A stretch of 55,537 bases of DNA from Metabacillus lacus (GCF_009674805.1 NZ_WKKI01000024.1:1-55537), one strand, 5' to 3'; positions 29,224-37,758 are shown, counted from the stretch's first letter. Translations and numbers: made by a program. The notes: generated by a model from the sequence alone, not told the origin.

Positions 29224-30816
29224 ATGTGCAGCCAAACGGCCAAGAAAAGAAGCCTCGTGTGGCAGGGGGCCTTTGTTCTAACATTAGCAGGTCTGATTAC
29301 AAAAGTATTAAGTGCTGCTTATCGCGTTCCCTATCAGAATATAGTAGGAGACATAGGTTTTTATATTTATCAGCAGGTATATCCGTTCTACGGTATAGCG
29401 ATTATGCTCGCTACGTCAGGGTTTCCTGTAATTGTTTCTAAATTGATTGCAGAACACGGACAGGAAGAAAACCGTGTAAATATGGCCAAAATTATGAAAA
29501 TCTGCTGGCTTTATTTCGGTAGTATTGGACTGTTCTTTTTTGTTTGCCTGAATATAGGAGCCTCCTATATTGCAGATTTTATGGGAGACAGCCAGCTGGC
29601 TCCGTTGATCAGGGTTGTGTCATTTTCATTTTTACTGCTTCCGTTTATTTCCATGCTGAGAGGCTACTTTCAAGGAATACATAATATGATGCCTACAGCT
29701 GTTTCACAGGTAACAGAACAAAGCATCAGAGTGATTACCATCATCTTTCTTTCCTATCTGATGCTGTCGCTCGGCTATGATTTATATCAGGCTGGTTCAG
29801 GTGCCTTGATCGGTTCATTGACAGGCGGTGTTGCAGCGGCAGGTGTTCTTTTGGTTTACTGGGTGAGAAACCGCAGAATCCAAGATGATCTTCAGGGACA
29901 GGCAACCGTCGGAGGCAGACAGATACTAAAGGAATTATTCATATACAGCTTCACCATTTGTTTAAGCAGCCTTCTTCTTATTCTATTTCAGCTGGTCGAT
30001 GCGATGAATTTGTACTCTCTTCTCGTATCAAACGGTATGGAAGAAACAGCAGCTAAACAGCTTAAAGGGGTCTATGACAGGGGGCAGCCCCTGATACAGC
30101 TTGGAACAGTAGCAGCGACATCCATTTCATTGTCACTGGTTCCGCTGATTTCCACAGCAAAAAAGAGAAACGACCATAAATGGCTGGAAGATAAAATCAA
30201 CCTTGCCCTAAAAGCGTGCCTCGTGGTTGGAGCAGGAGCTACAGTGGGCCTGCTGGCCATCGTGAAGCAAACCAATATCATGCTGTTTAGAAATGAGCTT
30301 GGATCTGACATACTGGCTATTTTAAGCGTATCAATTCTGTTCACGTCCCTCGCAGTTACAATTGCGGCTGTTTTACAGGGTCTGAATCAAACAATTTATC
30401 CCGCACTTGCAGTCCTGGCGGGTGCGATTGTGAAAATTGTCCTGAATATCCTGCTGATTCCTGCCTATCAGACTACAGGTGCGGCCGTATCATCCGTTGC
30501 AGCTTTTGCTGTTGTTGCAGTCCTCAATATTGTTTTTTTGAGAAAACAGCAGTTCAGGTTTAAAGATTACAGAGGATTATCGAAAATTATTCTCTCAGCG
30601 GGAATATTGTATGGAGCACTTCAGCTTTATATAATTGTTTTTGACATGATAACAGGAGAGTTTTCACGGACACTGACAACGATTGAAGCACTGAGCGCTG
30701 TATGTGTCGGAGGGATTGTATACGTGGCGGCTGTATTAAAAACAAATGTCTTCACCCGTGAGGAACTGGATGTAGTCCCTATGGGAAGCAGATTAAAATC
30801 CTTAGGAAAGGGGTAA
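29224..30816 (+). CDS. yabM: MOP-superfamily polysaccharide/lipid flippase-like protein YabM
   Basis: The 530-residue membrane protein has about 14 hydrophobic segments, as in the MVF/polysaccharide transporter families of the MOP superfamily (SpoVB, YtgP, YabM). WQGAFVLTLAGLITKVLSA (about 12-30) is the first segment and YRVPYQNIVGDIGFYIYQQV the conserved loop. Relatives move lipid-linked sugar precursors; YabM's own substrate is not established. I use ATG 29224 with TGGAGGGAG 8 nt upstream. yabN begins 6 bp after it and the two are likely co-transcribed. Confidence 0.88.
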   Translation: MCSQTAKKRSLVWQGAFVLTLAGLITKVLSAAYRVPYQNIVGDIGFYIYQQVYPFYGIAIMLATSGFPVIVSKLIAEHGQEENRVNMAKIMKICWLYFGSIGLFFFVCLNIGASYIADFMGDSQLAPLIRVVSFSFLLLPFISMLRGYFQGIHNMMPTAVSQVTEQSIRVITIIFLSYLMLSLGYDLYQAGSGALIGSLTGGVAAAGVLLVYWVRNRRIQDDLQGQATVGGRQILKELFIYSFTICLSSLLLILFQLVDAMNLYSLLVSNGMEETAAKQLKGVYDRGQPLIQLGTVAATSISLSLVPLISTAKKRNDHKWLEDKINLALKACLVVGAGATVGLLAIVKQTNIMLFRNELGSDILAILSVSILFTSLAVTIAAVLQGLNQTIYPALAVLAGAIVKIVLNILLIPAYQTTGAAVSSVAAFAVVAVLNIVFLRKQQFRFKDYRGLSKIILSAGILYGALQLYIIVFDMITGEFSRTLTTIEALSAVCVGGIVYVAAVLKTNVFTREELDVVPMGSRLKSLGKG

Positions 30817-30822
30817 AAAGCA

Positions 30823-32289
30823 ATGGGTAAAATAACTGTCATTGGCTTGGGTGCAGGTGATCTTGATCAGCTGCCGTACGGCATCTATAACACCTTGCTT
30901 TCAGCTGAGCATCTTTATTTGAGAACAGAAAAACACCCAGTCGTTGAAGAGCTGAAGCAGCAAATGGGAAAATTTCAGACATTTGATGCTGTATATGAAA
31001 AGCACAGCGGCTTTCCGGAAGTATATCAAGAAATAAAAGAGATCCTTCTACTTGCTGCAGAAGAAAACAATGTAGTATATGCAGTGCCGGGACATCCTCT
31101 TATTGCAGAGCAGAGTGTACAGCTTCTGCTGCACGAGGAAAACCCTTCTATTGAAGTGGAAATTGCCGGAGGGCAGAGCTTTCTTGATGCAAGCTTTACA
31201 GCCTTGAAAATCGATCCGGTGGAAGGATTTCAACTGCTGGATGCCATGTCATTTTCTTCTGGAGAACTTAATCTGCGCAGCCATATTCTGATTTGCCAGG
31301 TATACGATCAGATGGTCGCTTCCGAAGTAAAGCTGACACTGATGGAACAGCTGCCTGATGAATACGAGGTTGTGATTGTAACTGCTGCAGGCAGCAGCGG
31401 AGAAGTGCTTCAAAGAGTGCCGCTCTATGAGCTGGACCGAGCTGCCGGCGTCAATAATTTAACTAGTGTGTATGTGCCCCCTGTAAAGGACGAAAGCCTT
31501 CTATATCATAAGTTTGACTCATTCAGGGAGATTGTTGCCGAGCTAAGGGGACCTGACGGCTGTCCATGGGATAAAGAACAGACTCATGAAAGCCTGAAAA
31601 AATATATGATTGAGGAATGCTATGAGGTGCTTGAGGCCATTGATGAGGAAGACGAGGAGCACCTCGCTGAAGAGCTTGGCGACGTTTTGCTTCAGGTGGT
31701 TCTGCATGCACAAATAGGCGAGGACAACGGCATGTTCTCCATAGAAGATGTGATCAGGACTGTCTCGGAGAAGATGATCAGGCGGCATCCCCATGTTTTT
31801 CATGGAACAGAGGTGGAGAGCAGCGAAGAAGCTCTGAGCAACTGGGATGAAATAAAAAAACAAGAGAAGCGGGATAAAGGTCAGACAGAATCCCTTCTTT
31901 CCAGTGTAGCAGCGTCGCTTCCTGCCCTTTCCAAGGCATATCATCTGCAGAAAAAGGCTGCTAAAGCAGGCTTTGACTGGCCTGAAGCGGCTCCCATCTG
32001 GAGTAAGGTAGAGGAAGAGCTGAATGAATTCCGGGAAGAGATCGAAAAGCCTGATGGCAGTCCCCGCCGTGCAAAGAAAGAGTTTGGGGACATTCTGTTT
32101 TCTTTGGTTAACATGGCGAGATACTATAAAATTGAACCCGAAGAAGCACTGCTTTCTGCAAACCAGATATTTTCCAAAAGATTCTCTTATATAGAAGAAC
32201 AGGCAGCTGTAACCCGCAGGAAGCTGGAAGATATGACACTTCAGGAAATGGACGAATTATGGGAGAAAGCGAAAACATTTGAGCAATAG
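30823..32289 (+). CDS. yabN: Fusion of tetrapyrrole methylase-like and MazG NTP pyrophosphohydrolase domains (YabN)
   Basis: The 488-residue protein has an N-terminal SAM-dependent tetrapyrrole-methylase-like domain (about 1-210, starting ITVIGLGAGDLDQLPYG) and a C-terminal MazG region (about 225-488). The MazG part has RGPDGCPWDKEQTHESL and EECYEVLEAIDEED with the metal-binding EExxE pattern. MazG hydrolyses NTPs and dNTPs to NMP and PPi, possibly cleaning damaged nucleotides; the methylase half has no proven activity. Fusion and length are normal for Bacillus. It is followed by rqcP after 11 bp. Confidence 0.9.
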   Translation: MGKITVIGLGAGDLDQLPYGIYNTLLSAEHLYLRTEKHPVVEELKQQMGKFQTFDAVYEKHSGFPEVYQEIKEILLLAAEENNVVYAVPGHPLIAEQSVQLLLHEENPSIEVEIAGGQSFLDASFTALKIDPVEGFQLLDAMSFSSGELNLRSHILICQVYDQMVASEVKLTLMEQLPDEYEVVIVTAAGSSGEVLQRVPLYELDRAAGVNNLTSVYVPPVKDESLLYHKFDSFREIVAELRGPDGCPWDKEQTHESLKKYMIEECYEVLEAIDEEDEEHLAEELGDVLLQVVLHAQIGEDNGMFSIEDVIRTVSEKMIRRHPHVFHGTEVESSEEALSNWDEIKKQEKRDKGQTESLLSSVAASLPALSKAYHLQKKAAKAGFDWPEAAPIWSKVEEELNEFREEIEKPDGSPRRAKKEFGDILFSLVNMARYYKIEPEEALLSANQIFSKRFSYIEEQAAVTRRKLEDMTLQEMDELWEKAKTFEQ

Positions 32290-32300
32290 GAGAGACTGAC

Positions 32301-32564
32301 ATGAGACTGGATAAATTTCTTAAGGTGTCACGTTTAATCAAAAGGCGGACGCTGGCAAAAGAGGTAGCCGAACAGGGAAGAATCTCCATTAATGGTGTGG
32401 AGGCAAAAGCAAGTACAAATGTAAAGGAAGGCGACGAACTGGCAGTGAGATTCGGCCAGAAAATCGTTCGCGTGAAAGTGGATCAGCTGAAAGAAACAAC
32501 CAGAAAAGAAGAAGCCGGGGAAATGTATACCCTTTTAGGCGAAGAAAGAATTCCGGAGAACTAG
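32301..32564 (+). CDS. rqcP: S4-domain protein RqcP (YabO)
   Basis: The 87-residue S4 RNA-binding protein (MRLDKFLKVSRLIKRRTLAK at 1-20) is the Hsp15-like RqcP of ribosome quality control. It sits on obstructed 50S-peptidyl-tRNA complexes with RqcH and allows processive alanine tailing. The S4 core continues in GRISINGVEAKASTNVKEGD. The ATG follows AGGAGAGACTG. yabP begins 71 bp downstream. It is placed as in B. subtilis between yabN and the sporulation genes yabP-yabQ. Confidence 0.93.
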   Translation: MRLDKFLKVSRLIKRRTLAKEVAEQGRISINGVEAKASTNVKEGDELAVRFGQKIVRVKVDQLKETTRKEEAGEMYTLLGEERIPEN

Positions 32565-32635
32565 GGCTTGTTCTAAATGCCCTCCGCAAATCATAGAGTG
32601 ATAATAGAAATCTCTATAATGAATGCGGGGGATCA

Positions 32636-32944
32636 ATGTTGAGCCAATACTACGATCAGCAATCAGGCAGCAAGGTGAGCGGGCCGGAACATGACATTAT
32701 CATGAGGAGCAGAAAGCTTCTGGAGATTACCGGAGTGAAGCAGGTGGAAAGCTTTGATAATGAAGAGTTTCTGCTTGATACAGTAATGGGAGGCCTTGCC
32801 ATTAGGGGCCAGAATCTTCAGATGAAAAATTTGGATGTTGAAAAAGGCATTGTCTCTATTAAAGGCCGGATTTTTGATATGGTGTACCTAGATGAACAAT
32901 CCGGGGAGAAAGCTAAAGGACTCTTTGGCAAGCTCTTCAAATGA
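32636..32944 (+). CDS. yabP: Sporulation protein YabP
   Basis: The 102-residue YabP/YqfC-family protein is made in the mother cell in B. subtilis and is needed for normal sporulation. It is recognised by HDIIMRSRKLLEITGVKQVESFDNEEFLL being split here into MRSRKLLEITGVKQVESF (about 23-40) and FLLDTVMGGLAIRGQNL (about 45-61). YqfC relatives sit at the forespore membrane. The start ATG 32636 follows GGGGGATC. It overlaps yabQ by ATGA (32941-32944). A sigma-E promoter is expected, but I could not assign one with confidence. Confidence 0.9.
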   Translation: MLSQYYDQQSGSKVSGPEHDIIMRSRKLLEITGVKQVESFDNEEFLLDTVMGGLAIRGQNLQMKNLDVEKGIVSIKGRIFDMVYLDEQSGEKAKGLFGKLFK

Positions 32945-33576
32945 CGCTGACAACACAGTTTTACACCATGCTCGCCATGATCGGGATGGGCAGCTGGCTA
33001 GGGGCGGCCCTGGATATGTACGGCCGCTTTTTACAGCGGCCCAAACGTGCGAGATGGTTTGTTTTTCTGAATGATATTATGTTCTGGGTCCTGCAGGGCC
33101 TCGCCTTTTTCTATGTGCTGCTTCTGGTAAATGAAGGAGAATTGCGTATTTATCTGTTTCTTGCTATCCTTTGTGGGTATGCAGCTTACAGAAGCTTAAT
33201 TCAAACGCTGTTCCTGAAAATTCTTGATTTTGCCATAAGAGTGTTTGTCTTGCTATACAGAGGTGTCATCAATCTGGGGCAGCTTGTGATATTAAAGCCG
33301 GTCCTTGGTCTTTTTCAGCTTGCTTTAGCCATCGTAACAGGCATAGCGGGAATGCTGCTGAAACTTGCAAGAGGCCTGCTGCTTTTTATATATTCTATAG
33401 TGAAGATCTTATTGCTTCCGTTCAAATGGATGATGATGCTCTTATGGAACTTTGTTCCAGGGTTTCTAAAAAAATATATTTTGCGAACCCTTTCATTTTG
33501 TGCAGGATTTCTTAAGCGGAGAAAGAATATGTTTGTTAGATTATGGTCGTGGACAAAACAGTTCTTGAAGAAATGA
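32941..33576 (+). CDS. yabQ: Sporulation membrane protein YabQ
   Basis: The 211-residue protein has about four to five hydrophobic segments (about 7-24, 37-60, 67-85, 100-120, 133-160) and a basic C-terminal end. It matches YabQ, a spore-cortex protein of the mother cell required for cortex assembly. Its start overlaps the yabP stop, so the two are coupled. The length is the same as in B. subtilis as I recall. divIC follows after 16 bp but is a vegetative gene. Confidence 0.88.
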   Translation: MTLTTQFYTMLAMIGMGSWLGAALDMYGRFLQRPKRARWFVFLNDIMFWVLQGLAFFYVLLLVNEGELRIYLFLAILCGYAAYRSLIQTLFLKILDFAIRVFVLLYRGVINLGQLVILKPVLGLFQLALAIVTGIAGMLLKLARGLLLFIYSIVKILLLPFKWMMMLLWNFVPGFLKKYILRTLSFCAGFLKRRKNMFVRLWSWTKQFLKK

Positions 33577-33592
33577 GGAGGACCGTTTAGAC

Positions 33593-33964
33593 ATGCAGGA
33601 AAAGGAAAAAAAAGTAACCCAGCTACAGTCTCAGTACATCCAGCAGCAGGAGAGAAGAGACCAGATATTGAAGAAACGGAAAAAAGGCCTGATCAGAAGG
33701 CTGACAGTTTTTGGGATATTTGTTATACTGACAACTGGTGTAATGGCTTCCACACTCTTTTCCCAGTCAAGTGCTATTGACAAAAAGGTGAAAGAGAAGG
33801 AAAATTTAGAGCAGCAGCTTGCTGAGCTTGAACGGGAGCAAAAGCTCCTGGAAGAGGAAGTTGTGAAATTAAATGATGATGAGTATATTGCAAAAATTGC
33901 TCGTCGGGATTATTTTTTGTCGGACAAGAATGAAATTATCTTTAAAGTTTCCGATGAAGAGTAG
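33593..33964 (+). CDS. divIC: Cell-division protein DivIC
   Basis: The 123-residue bitopic protein has a basic cytoplasmic N-terminus, one membrane span (about 35-57, LTVFGIFVILTTGVMASTLF), an external coiled coil (about 60-95) and the conserved LNDDEYIAKIARRDYFLS. DivIC (FtsB-like) forms a complex with FtsL and DivIB at the septum that activates FtsW-PBP2B. GAGGACC lies before the ATG. A consensus promoter for yabR begins 6 bp after its stop. Confidence 0.94.
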   Translation: MQEKEKKVTQLQSQYIQQQERRDQILKKRKKGLIRRLTVFGIFVILTTGVMASTLFSQSSAIDKKVKEKENLEQQLAELEREQKLLEEEVVKLNDDEYIAKIARRDYFLSDKNEIIFKVSDEE

Positions 33965-33970
33965 GGTTTA

Positions 33971-34000
33971 TTGACACTCGATTTTTCGATTATGTATAAT
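33971..34000 (+). promoter_or_regulatory. yabR promoter
   Basis: TTGACA (33971-33976), 18 bp, TATAAT (33995-34000): both hexamers at consensus. Confidence 0.8.
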
Positions 34001-34052
34001 TGAGTAAATGAGTTAACTTTTGTTTTTAAGTTTAAGGAGGAGCATTTTTTTT

Positions 34053-34505
34053 ATGTCGATAGAAGTTGGCAGCAAGTTAAAGGGTAAGGTTACTGGGATT
34101 ACAAATTTCGGGGCATTCGTGGAACTTCCCGGTGGCTCAACAGGCCTTGTTCACATTAGTGAGGTAGCCGATAATTATGTTAAGGATATTAACGATCACT
34201 TAACAGTTGGTGACGAAGTAGAAGTAAAAGTAATTAATGTAGAAAAGGATGGAAAAATAGGCCTTTCTATTAAGAAAGCTATTGACCGCCCGGATCGTCC
34301 ACAGCGCCCAGACAGACCTTCCCGCCCTGACCGCCGTACTGACAGGCCTCAGCGTGGAGGAGGAGGCGGAAGAAACGAAGTACGCCCGAAAGAGAGCTTT
34401 GAGCAAAAAATGAATAAATTTTTGAAAGACAGCGAAGATCGTTTATCTTCCCTAAAGCGCAACACTGAGTCCAAGCGCGGAGGCAGAGGAGCAAAAAGAG
34501 GGTAA
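34053..34505 (+). CDS. yabR: S1 RNA-binding domain protein YabR
   Basis: The 150-residue protein has one S1 domain (about 1-72, with GKVTGITNFGAFVELPGGS and GLVHISEVADNYVKDI). A low-complexity linker rich in Arg-Pro-Asp (about 75-105) with a run of five glycines follows, then the conserved RPKESFEQKMNKFLKDSEDR and SKRGGRGAKRG tail. It belongs to the general-stress GSP13-like group that associates with ribosomes; its role is not settled. B. subtilis YabR is 128 aa, so the linker is expanded here. ATG 34053 follows AAGGAGGAGC. Confidence 0.92.
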   Translation: MSIEVGSKLKGKVTGITNFGAFVELPGGSTGLVHISEVADNYVKDINDHLTVGDEVEVKVINVEKDGKIGLSIKKAIDRPDRPQRPDRPSRPDRRTDRPQRGGGGGRNEVRPKESFEQKMNKFLKDSEDRLSSLKRNTESKRGGRGAKRG

Positions 34506-34527
34506 TTTGCTGCTGAATCATAATATG

Positions 34528-34557
34528 AAAGCACTTGTGCAAGCAGGTGCTTTTTTT
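34528..34557 (+). terminator. yabR terminator
   Basis: AAGCACTTG (34529-34537), loop TGCAAG, CAGGTGCTT (34544-34552), then Ts. Confidence 0.85.
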
Positions 34558-34640
34558 ATTATATGGATCAATAAAAGAAATTGAGATGAAAGTTCAGCGT
34601 CTGCATGATGATCGTGTATATTCCATACTATGTAAATAGC

Positions 34641-34668
34641 AGTCTCCGCTCTTCACTGGGGCTTTTTT
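34641..34668 (+). terminator. Second terminator-like hairpin before the tRNA genes
   Basis: AGTCTC (34641-34646) pairs with GGGGCT (34658-34663) using G-U pairs and is followed by TTTTT. Confidence 0.45.
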
Positions 34669-34695
34669 AAAAACAGATATTTTTTTAAAAAGATA

Positions 34696-34724
34696 TTGAC
34701 GAATGTTGAAGTTCTTTGTATTAT
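34696..34724 (+). promoter_or_regulatory. Promoter of the tRNA pair
   Basis: TTGACG (34696-34701), 17 bp, TATTAT (34719-34724), 32 bp before the first tRNA. Confidence 0.65.
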
Positions 34725-34756
34725 ATAACTTGTGCTTATAAAAGTATTGTATAGAT

Positions 34757-34833
34757 GGCGGTGTAGCTCAGCTGGCTAGAGCGTACGGTTCATACCCGTG
34801 AGGTCGGGGGTTCGATCCCCTCCGCCGCTACCA
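34757..34833 (+). tRNA. tRNA-Met (CAT), elongator type
   Basis: A 77-nt cloverleaf with acceptor GGCGGTG/CGCCGCT, D-loop AGCTGGCTA, anticodon CAT at 34791-34793, T-loop TTCGATC and encoded CCA. It lacks the C1-A72 mismatch of initiator tRNA, so it is an elongator Met or, less likely, a CAT tRNA modified to read Ile. B. subtilis has a Met tRNA at the same place (trnSL). Confidence 0.93.
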
Positions 34834-34841
34834 TCTTTTAC

Positions 34842-34913
34842 GGCCCGTTGGTCAAGCGGTTAAGACACCGCCCTTTCACGGCGGTAACACGGGTTCGAAT
34901 CCCGTACGGGTCA
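34842..34913 (+). tRNA. tRNA-Glu (TTC), CCA not encoded
   Basis: A 72-nt cloverleaf with acceptor GGCCCGT/ACGGGTC, anticodon stem CCGCC/GGCGG, anticodon TTC at 34875-34877 and T-loop TTCGAAT. The discriminator A at 34913 is followed by TCC, so CCA must be added after RNase Z-type processing, unlike the preceding tRNA-Met. Confidence 0.93.
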
Positions 34914-34920
34914 TCCAGGA

Positions 34921-34952
34921 AAAAACCAGTCATCATTTGGCTGGTTTTTTTA
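34921..34952 (+). terminator. Terminator of the tRNA pair
   Basis: AACCAGTC (34924-34931), loop ATCATTT, GGCTGGTT (34939-34946), then Ts. Confidence 0.85.
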
Positions 34953-34981
34953 TTATACATTTCAGCAAGTCCTCACCCATC

Positions 34982-35010
34982 AGCCCCGCCAATTGACGGG
35001 GCTTTTCTTT
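34982..35010 (+). terminator. Second terminator-like hairpin after the tRNAs
   Basis: AGCCCCG (34982-34988) pairs with CGGGGCT (34997-35003), then TTTCTTT. Confidence 0.65.
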
Positions 35011-35077
35011 ATAGAGATATCCTGATATGCACCATGGCAGCTCTTAAAAACAGCCTCCAGTAGAGACTTTTACAGTT

Positions 35078-35203
35078 TTCGTCATTTCCTCCTGAAAAGA
35101 GATATTCCGTCCTCTCATTTGCCGGTTTGGTAGAAACCAGTCGAACTCTTTTTGAGAACTGCAACTTGTTTTGACAAATTCTCCTTCAGCCCTTCTTTAT
35201 AAT
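35078..35203 (+). promoter_or_regulatory. Spo0A-type spoIIE promoter region
   Basis: TTGACA (35171-35176) and TATAAT (35198-35203) are separated by 21 bp, too long for unaided sigma-A but the layout known at Spo0A~P-activated promoters including B. subtilis spoIIE. A perfect reverse Spo0A box TTCGTCA lies at 35078-35084, AGTCGAA at 35149-35155 (one mismatch), and TGACAAA (one mismatch) overlaps the -35. Confidence 0.75.
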
Positions 35204-35238
35204 AACAAACAACTAAAAGTTTTTGAGGGGGAAGCAGA

Positions 35239-37722
35239 ATGGAAAAAGTAGAGAGAGAGTTAATGGAGCCGGGGTTGAGTATGGAGAAAACAAAGGAATA
35301 TATGAACCGGGGGTACCAGAGAATGTTGGGCCGGCTTCAGCTGCTGTTCTTTCATAAAGGCTTGATCTACCTTATTATCGGTTTTTTACTGGGACGAGCC
35401 CTTATTTTGACGGAAATCATTCCTTTTGCTGTTCCTTTTTTCAGTGCAGTCCTCTTGATGAAGAAGGATAAAGCTCCTCTTGCCGCACTATCACTCATTG
35501 CAGGAAGCCTGACAATTTCTCCTCAACTCGCACTTCTAACATTCTCTTCAGTTGTATTCTTTTTAATGTTTAATAAAGTCTGCAGCTACTTTATAAAAGA
35601 CAAGGTGAAGACTCTTCCCTTTGTGGTTCTGGCTACCATGGCAGTTTCACGGCTGGGCTATACATTTTTATATGCGGGAGAGCTGATGACTTATGATTAT
35701 ATGATGGCTGGAGTGGAGGCGGGCCTTGCCTTTATCCTGACCCTTATCTTTCTGCAAAGTATTCCGCTTATTTCTGCACGTAAATTTAGAAGCAGTTTAA
35801 AAGTTGAAGAAATTATCTGCATTATGATCCTCATGGCATCCGTCTTAACAGGCTTGGTAGGTGTATCCTATCAAGGTCTTCAAGCGGAACATGTTTTTTC
35901 CCGCTATATCATTCTTCTATTTGCTTTCATAGGAGGCTCCAGCATCGGCTGTACCGTAGGTGTTGTGACCGGCCTTATCCTCGGCCTCGCCAATGTGGGG
36001 AATCTTTATCAAATGAGCCTGCTTGCCTTTTCCGGACTGCTGGGAGGCCTTTTAAAAGAAGGAAGAAAGATTGGTGCGGCAGCCGGCCTTCTAATTGGAT
36101 CGCTCCTGATCTCTCTCTATGGAGAAGGATCAGCCGATATGATGAAAAATCTGATGGAATCATTAATTGCCATCACGCTGTTTTTGCTCACGCCTAAGAG
36201 TATTACAGCCAAGCTTGCCAAGCACATTCCCGGAACCGCTGAACATTCTCAGGAACAGCAGCAGTACGTTCGGAAAATCAGGGATGTAACCTCTCAGCGG
36301 GTTGATCAATTTTCAAAAGTGTTTTATGCGCTTTCAGAAAGCTTTGCAACCTTTTATGAGAAAAATGAGGACAAGGAAAATCTGCACATAGAAACTGATA
36401 CGTTCTTGAGTGCTGTGACAGAACGATCCTGTCAAAATTGTTATAAAAAAGAGAAGTGCTGGGTGCAGAACTTTGATACAACCTATGATCTCATGAAGCA
36501 GATTATGCATGAATCTGAGGAAAACACCTATTTTTCCAACAGAAGGCTGAGATCAGATCTGCAGAAGCACTGTTCAAAGGCCAAGCAGGTTGAGGAAGTT
36601 TTTGAACAGGAAATGAACCTGTTTCAATCCAATATAAAGCTGAAGCAGCAAGTGGAGGACAGCAGAAAGCTTGTTGCCGAGCAGCTGCTGGGAGTCTCTC
36701 AGGTAATGGAGGACTTTTCAAAGGAAATCAAAAAGGAGCGGGAAAATCATTTTGTGCAAGAAGAACAAATTATTGATGCTCTGCAGAATTTCGGTATAGA
36801 AATCGGGCATGTAGAAGTCTACAGCCTGGATCCGGGCAGCGTTGATATTGAAATGAGCATTCCGTTTTGCAATGGGCACGGTGAGTGCGAAAAGATTATC
36901 GCGCCTATGCTGTCTGATATATTGGAAGAATCAATCATTGTAAAGCAGGAGGAATGCGGCTGCTACCCTAATGGTTACTGCCACGTGTCGTTTGGTTCGA
37001 CCAGGAGATATAAGGTGGAAACAGGCGTCGCCCATGCTGCTAAAGGGGGAGGACTTGTCTCCGGAGACAGCTACTCAACAATTGATCTTGGTGTAGGAAA
37101 ATACGCTGTGGCGATCAGCGATGGAATGGGCAATGGTGTACGGGCTCATTTTGAAAGCAATGAAACCATTAAGCTGCTTGAAAAAATACTTCAGTCCGGC
37201 ATTGATGAGAAGGTTGCCATTAAAACAGTCAACTCTATTCTGTCATTGCGGACAACGGATGAAATGTACTCTACGCTGGATCTTGCCATCATAGACTTGC
37301 AGGATGCCAACTGCAAGTTTCTCAAGATAGGCTCCACCCCGAGCTTTGTTAAGAGGGGAGATAAAATCTATAAAATTCAAGCCAGCAATCTTCCGATAGG
37401 AATCCTGGACGAGGTTGATGTGGAGGTTGTCGGAGAGCAGCTGAAGCCTGGAGATCTGCTGATCATGATGAGCGACGGCATCTTTGAAGGGCCGAAGCAT
37501 ATTGAAAACCATGATTTGTGGATGAAGAGAAAAATAAAAGAGCTTGAAACGAGCGAGCCGCAGGAAATAGCAGATTTGATTATGGAGGAAGTAATCAGAA
37601 CTAGATCAGGCAAAATTGAGGATGACATGACGATTGTTGTATCAAGTATCCAGCATAATACGCCTAAATGGGCATCTATACCCGTCGATTCCTACTATAA
37701 AAGCGGAAAGGTCGTTTCATAA
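35239..37722 (+). CDS. spoIIE: Stage II sporulation protein E (SpoIIAA-P phosphatase)
   Basis: The 827-residue protein links polar division to sigma-F. About ten membrane segments (about 35-320), a central FtsZ-interacting region (about 330-590) and a PP2C phosphatase domain (about 590-827) are visible. The metal ligands in SGDS (Asp610) and ISDGMGNG (Asp628) are at the same numbers as in B. subtilis. It dephosphorylates SpoIIAA-P so that sigma-F is released in the forespore, and sits at the polar septum. The ATG follows GAGGGGGAAGC. The promoter region has Spo0A boxes. Confidence 0.97.
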   Translation: MEKVERELMEPGLSMEKTKEYMNRGYQRMLGRLQLLFFHKGLIYLIIGFLLGRALILTEIIPFAVPFFSAVLLMKKDKAPLAALSLIAGSLTISPQLALLTFSSVVFFLMFNKVCSYFIKDKVKTLPFVVLATMAVSRLGYTFLYAGELMTYDYMMAGVEAGLAFILTLIFLQSIPLISARKFRSSLKVEEIICIMILMASVLTGLVGVSYQGLQAEHVFSRYIILLFAFIGGSSIGCTVGVVTGLILGLANVGNLYQMSLLAFSGLLGGLLKEGRKIGAAAGLLIGSLLISLYGEGSADMMKNLMESLIAITLFLLTPKSITAKLAKHIPGTAEHSQEQQQYVRKIRDVTSQRVDQFSKVFYALSESFATFYEKNEDKENLHIETDTFLSAVTERSCQNCYKKEKCWVQNFDTTYDLMKQIMHESEENTYFSNRRLRSDLQKHCSKAKQVEEVFEQEMNLFQSNIKLKQQVEDSRKLVAEQLLGVSQVMEDFSKEIKKERENHFVQEEQIIDALQNFGIEIGHVEVYSLDPGSVDIEMSIPFCNGHGECEKIIAPMLSDILEESIIVKQEECGCYPNGYCHVSFGSTRRYKVETGVAHAAKGGGLVSGDSYSTIDLGVGKYAVAISDGMGNGVRAHFESNETIKLLEKILQSGIDEKVAIKTVNSILSLRTTDEMYSTLDLAIIDLQDANCKFLKIGSTPSFVKRGDKIYKIQASNLPIGILDEVDVEVVGEQLKPGDLLIMMSDGIFEGPKHIENHDLWMKRKIKELETSEPQEIADLIMEEVIRTRSGKIEDDMTIVVSSIQHNTPKWASIPVDSYYKSGKVVS

Positions 37723-37729
37723 TCGGAAA

Positions 37730-37758
37730 GCCGGGGGGATAGTCTCCCTCCCCGGGGC
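37730..37758 (+). other. GC-rich hairpin after spoIIE
   Basis: CCGGGG (37731-37736) pairs with CCCCGG (37750-37755), and inner GGGA with TCCC, giving a strong stem with one bulged T. There is no U tract, so it is not a standard terminator. It may protect the spoIIE mRNA end or act on readthrough into yabS. Confidence 0.45.

Noticed and set aside
32583-32635. Sigma-E promoter of yabP
   Set aside because: CATAGAGT resembles a -10, but no acceptable -35 is at the right distance.
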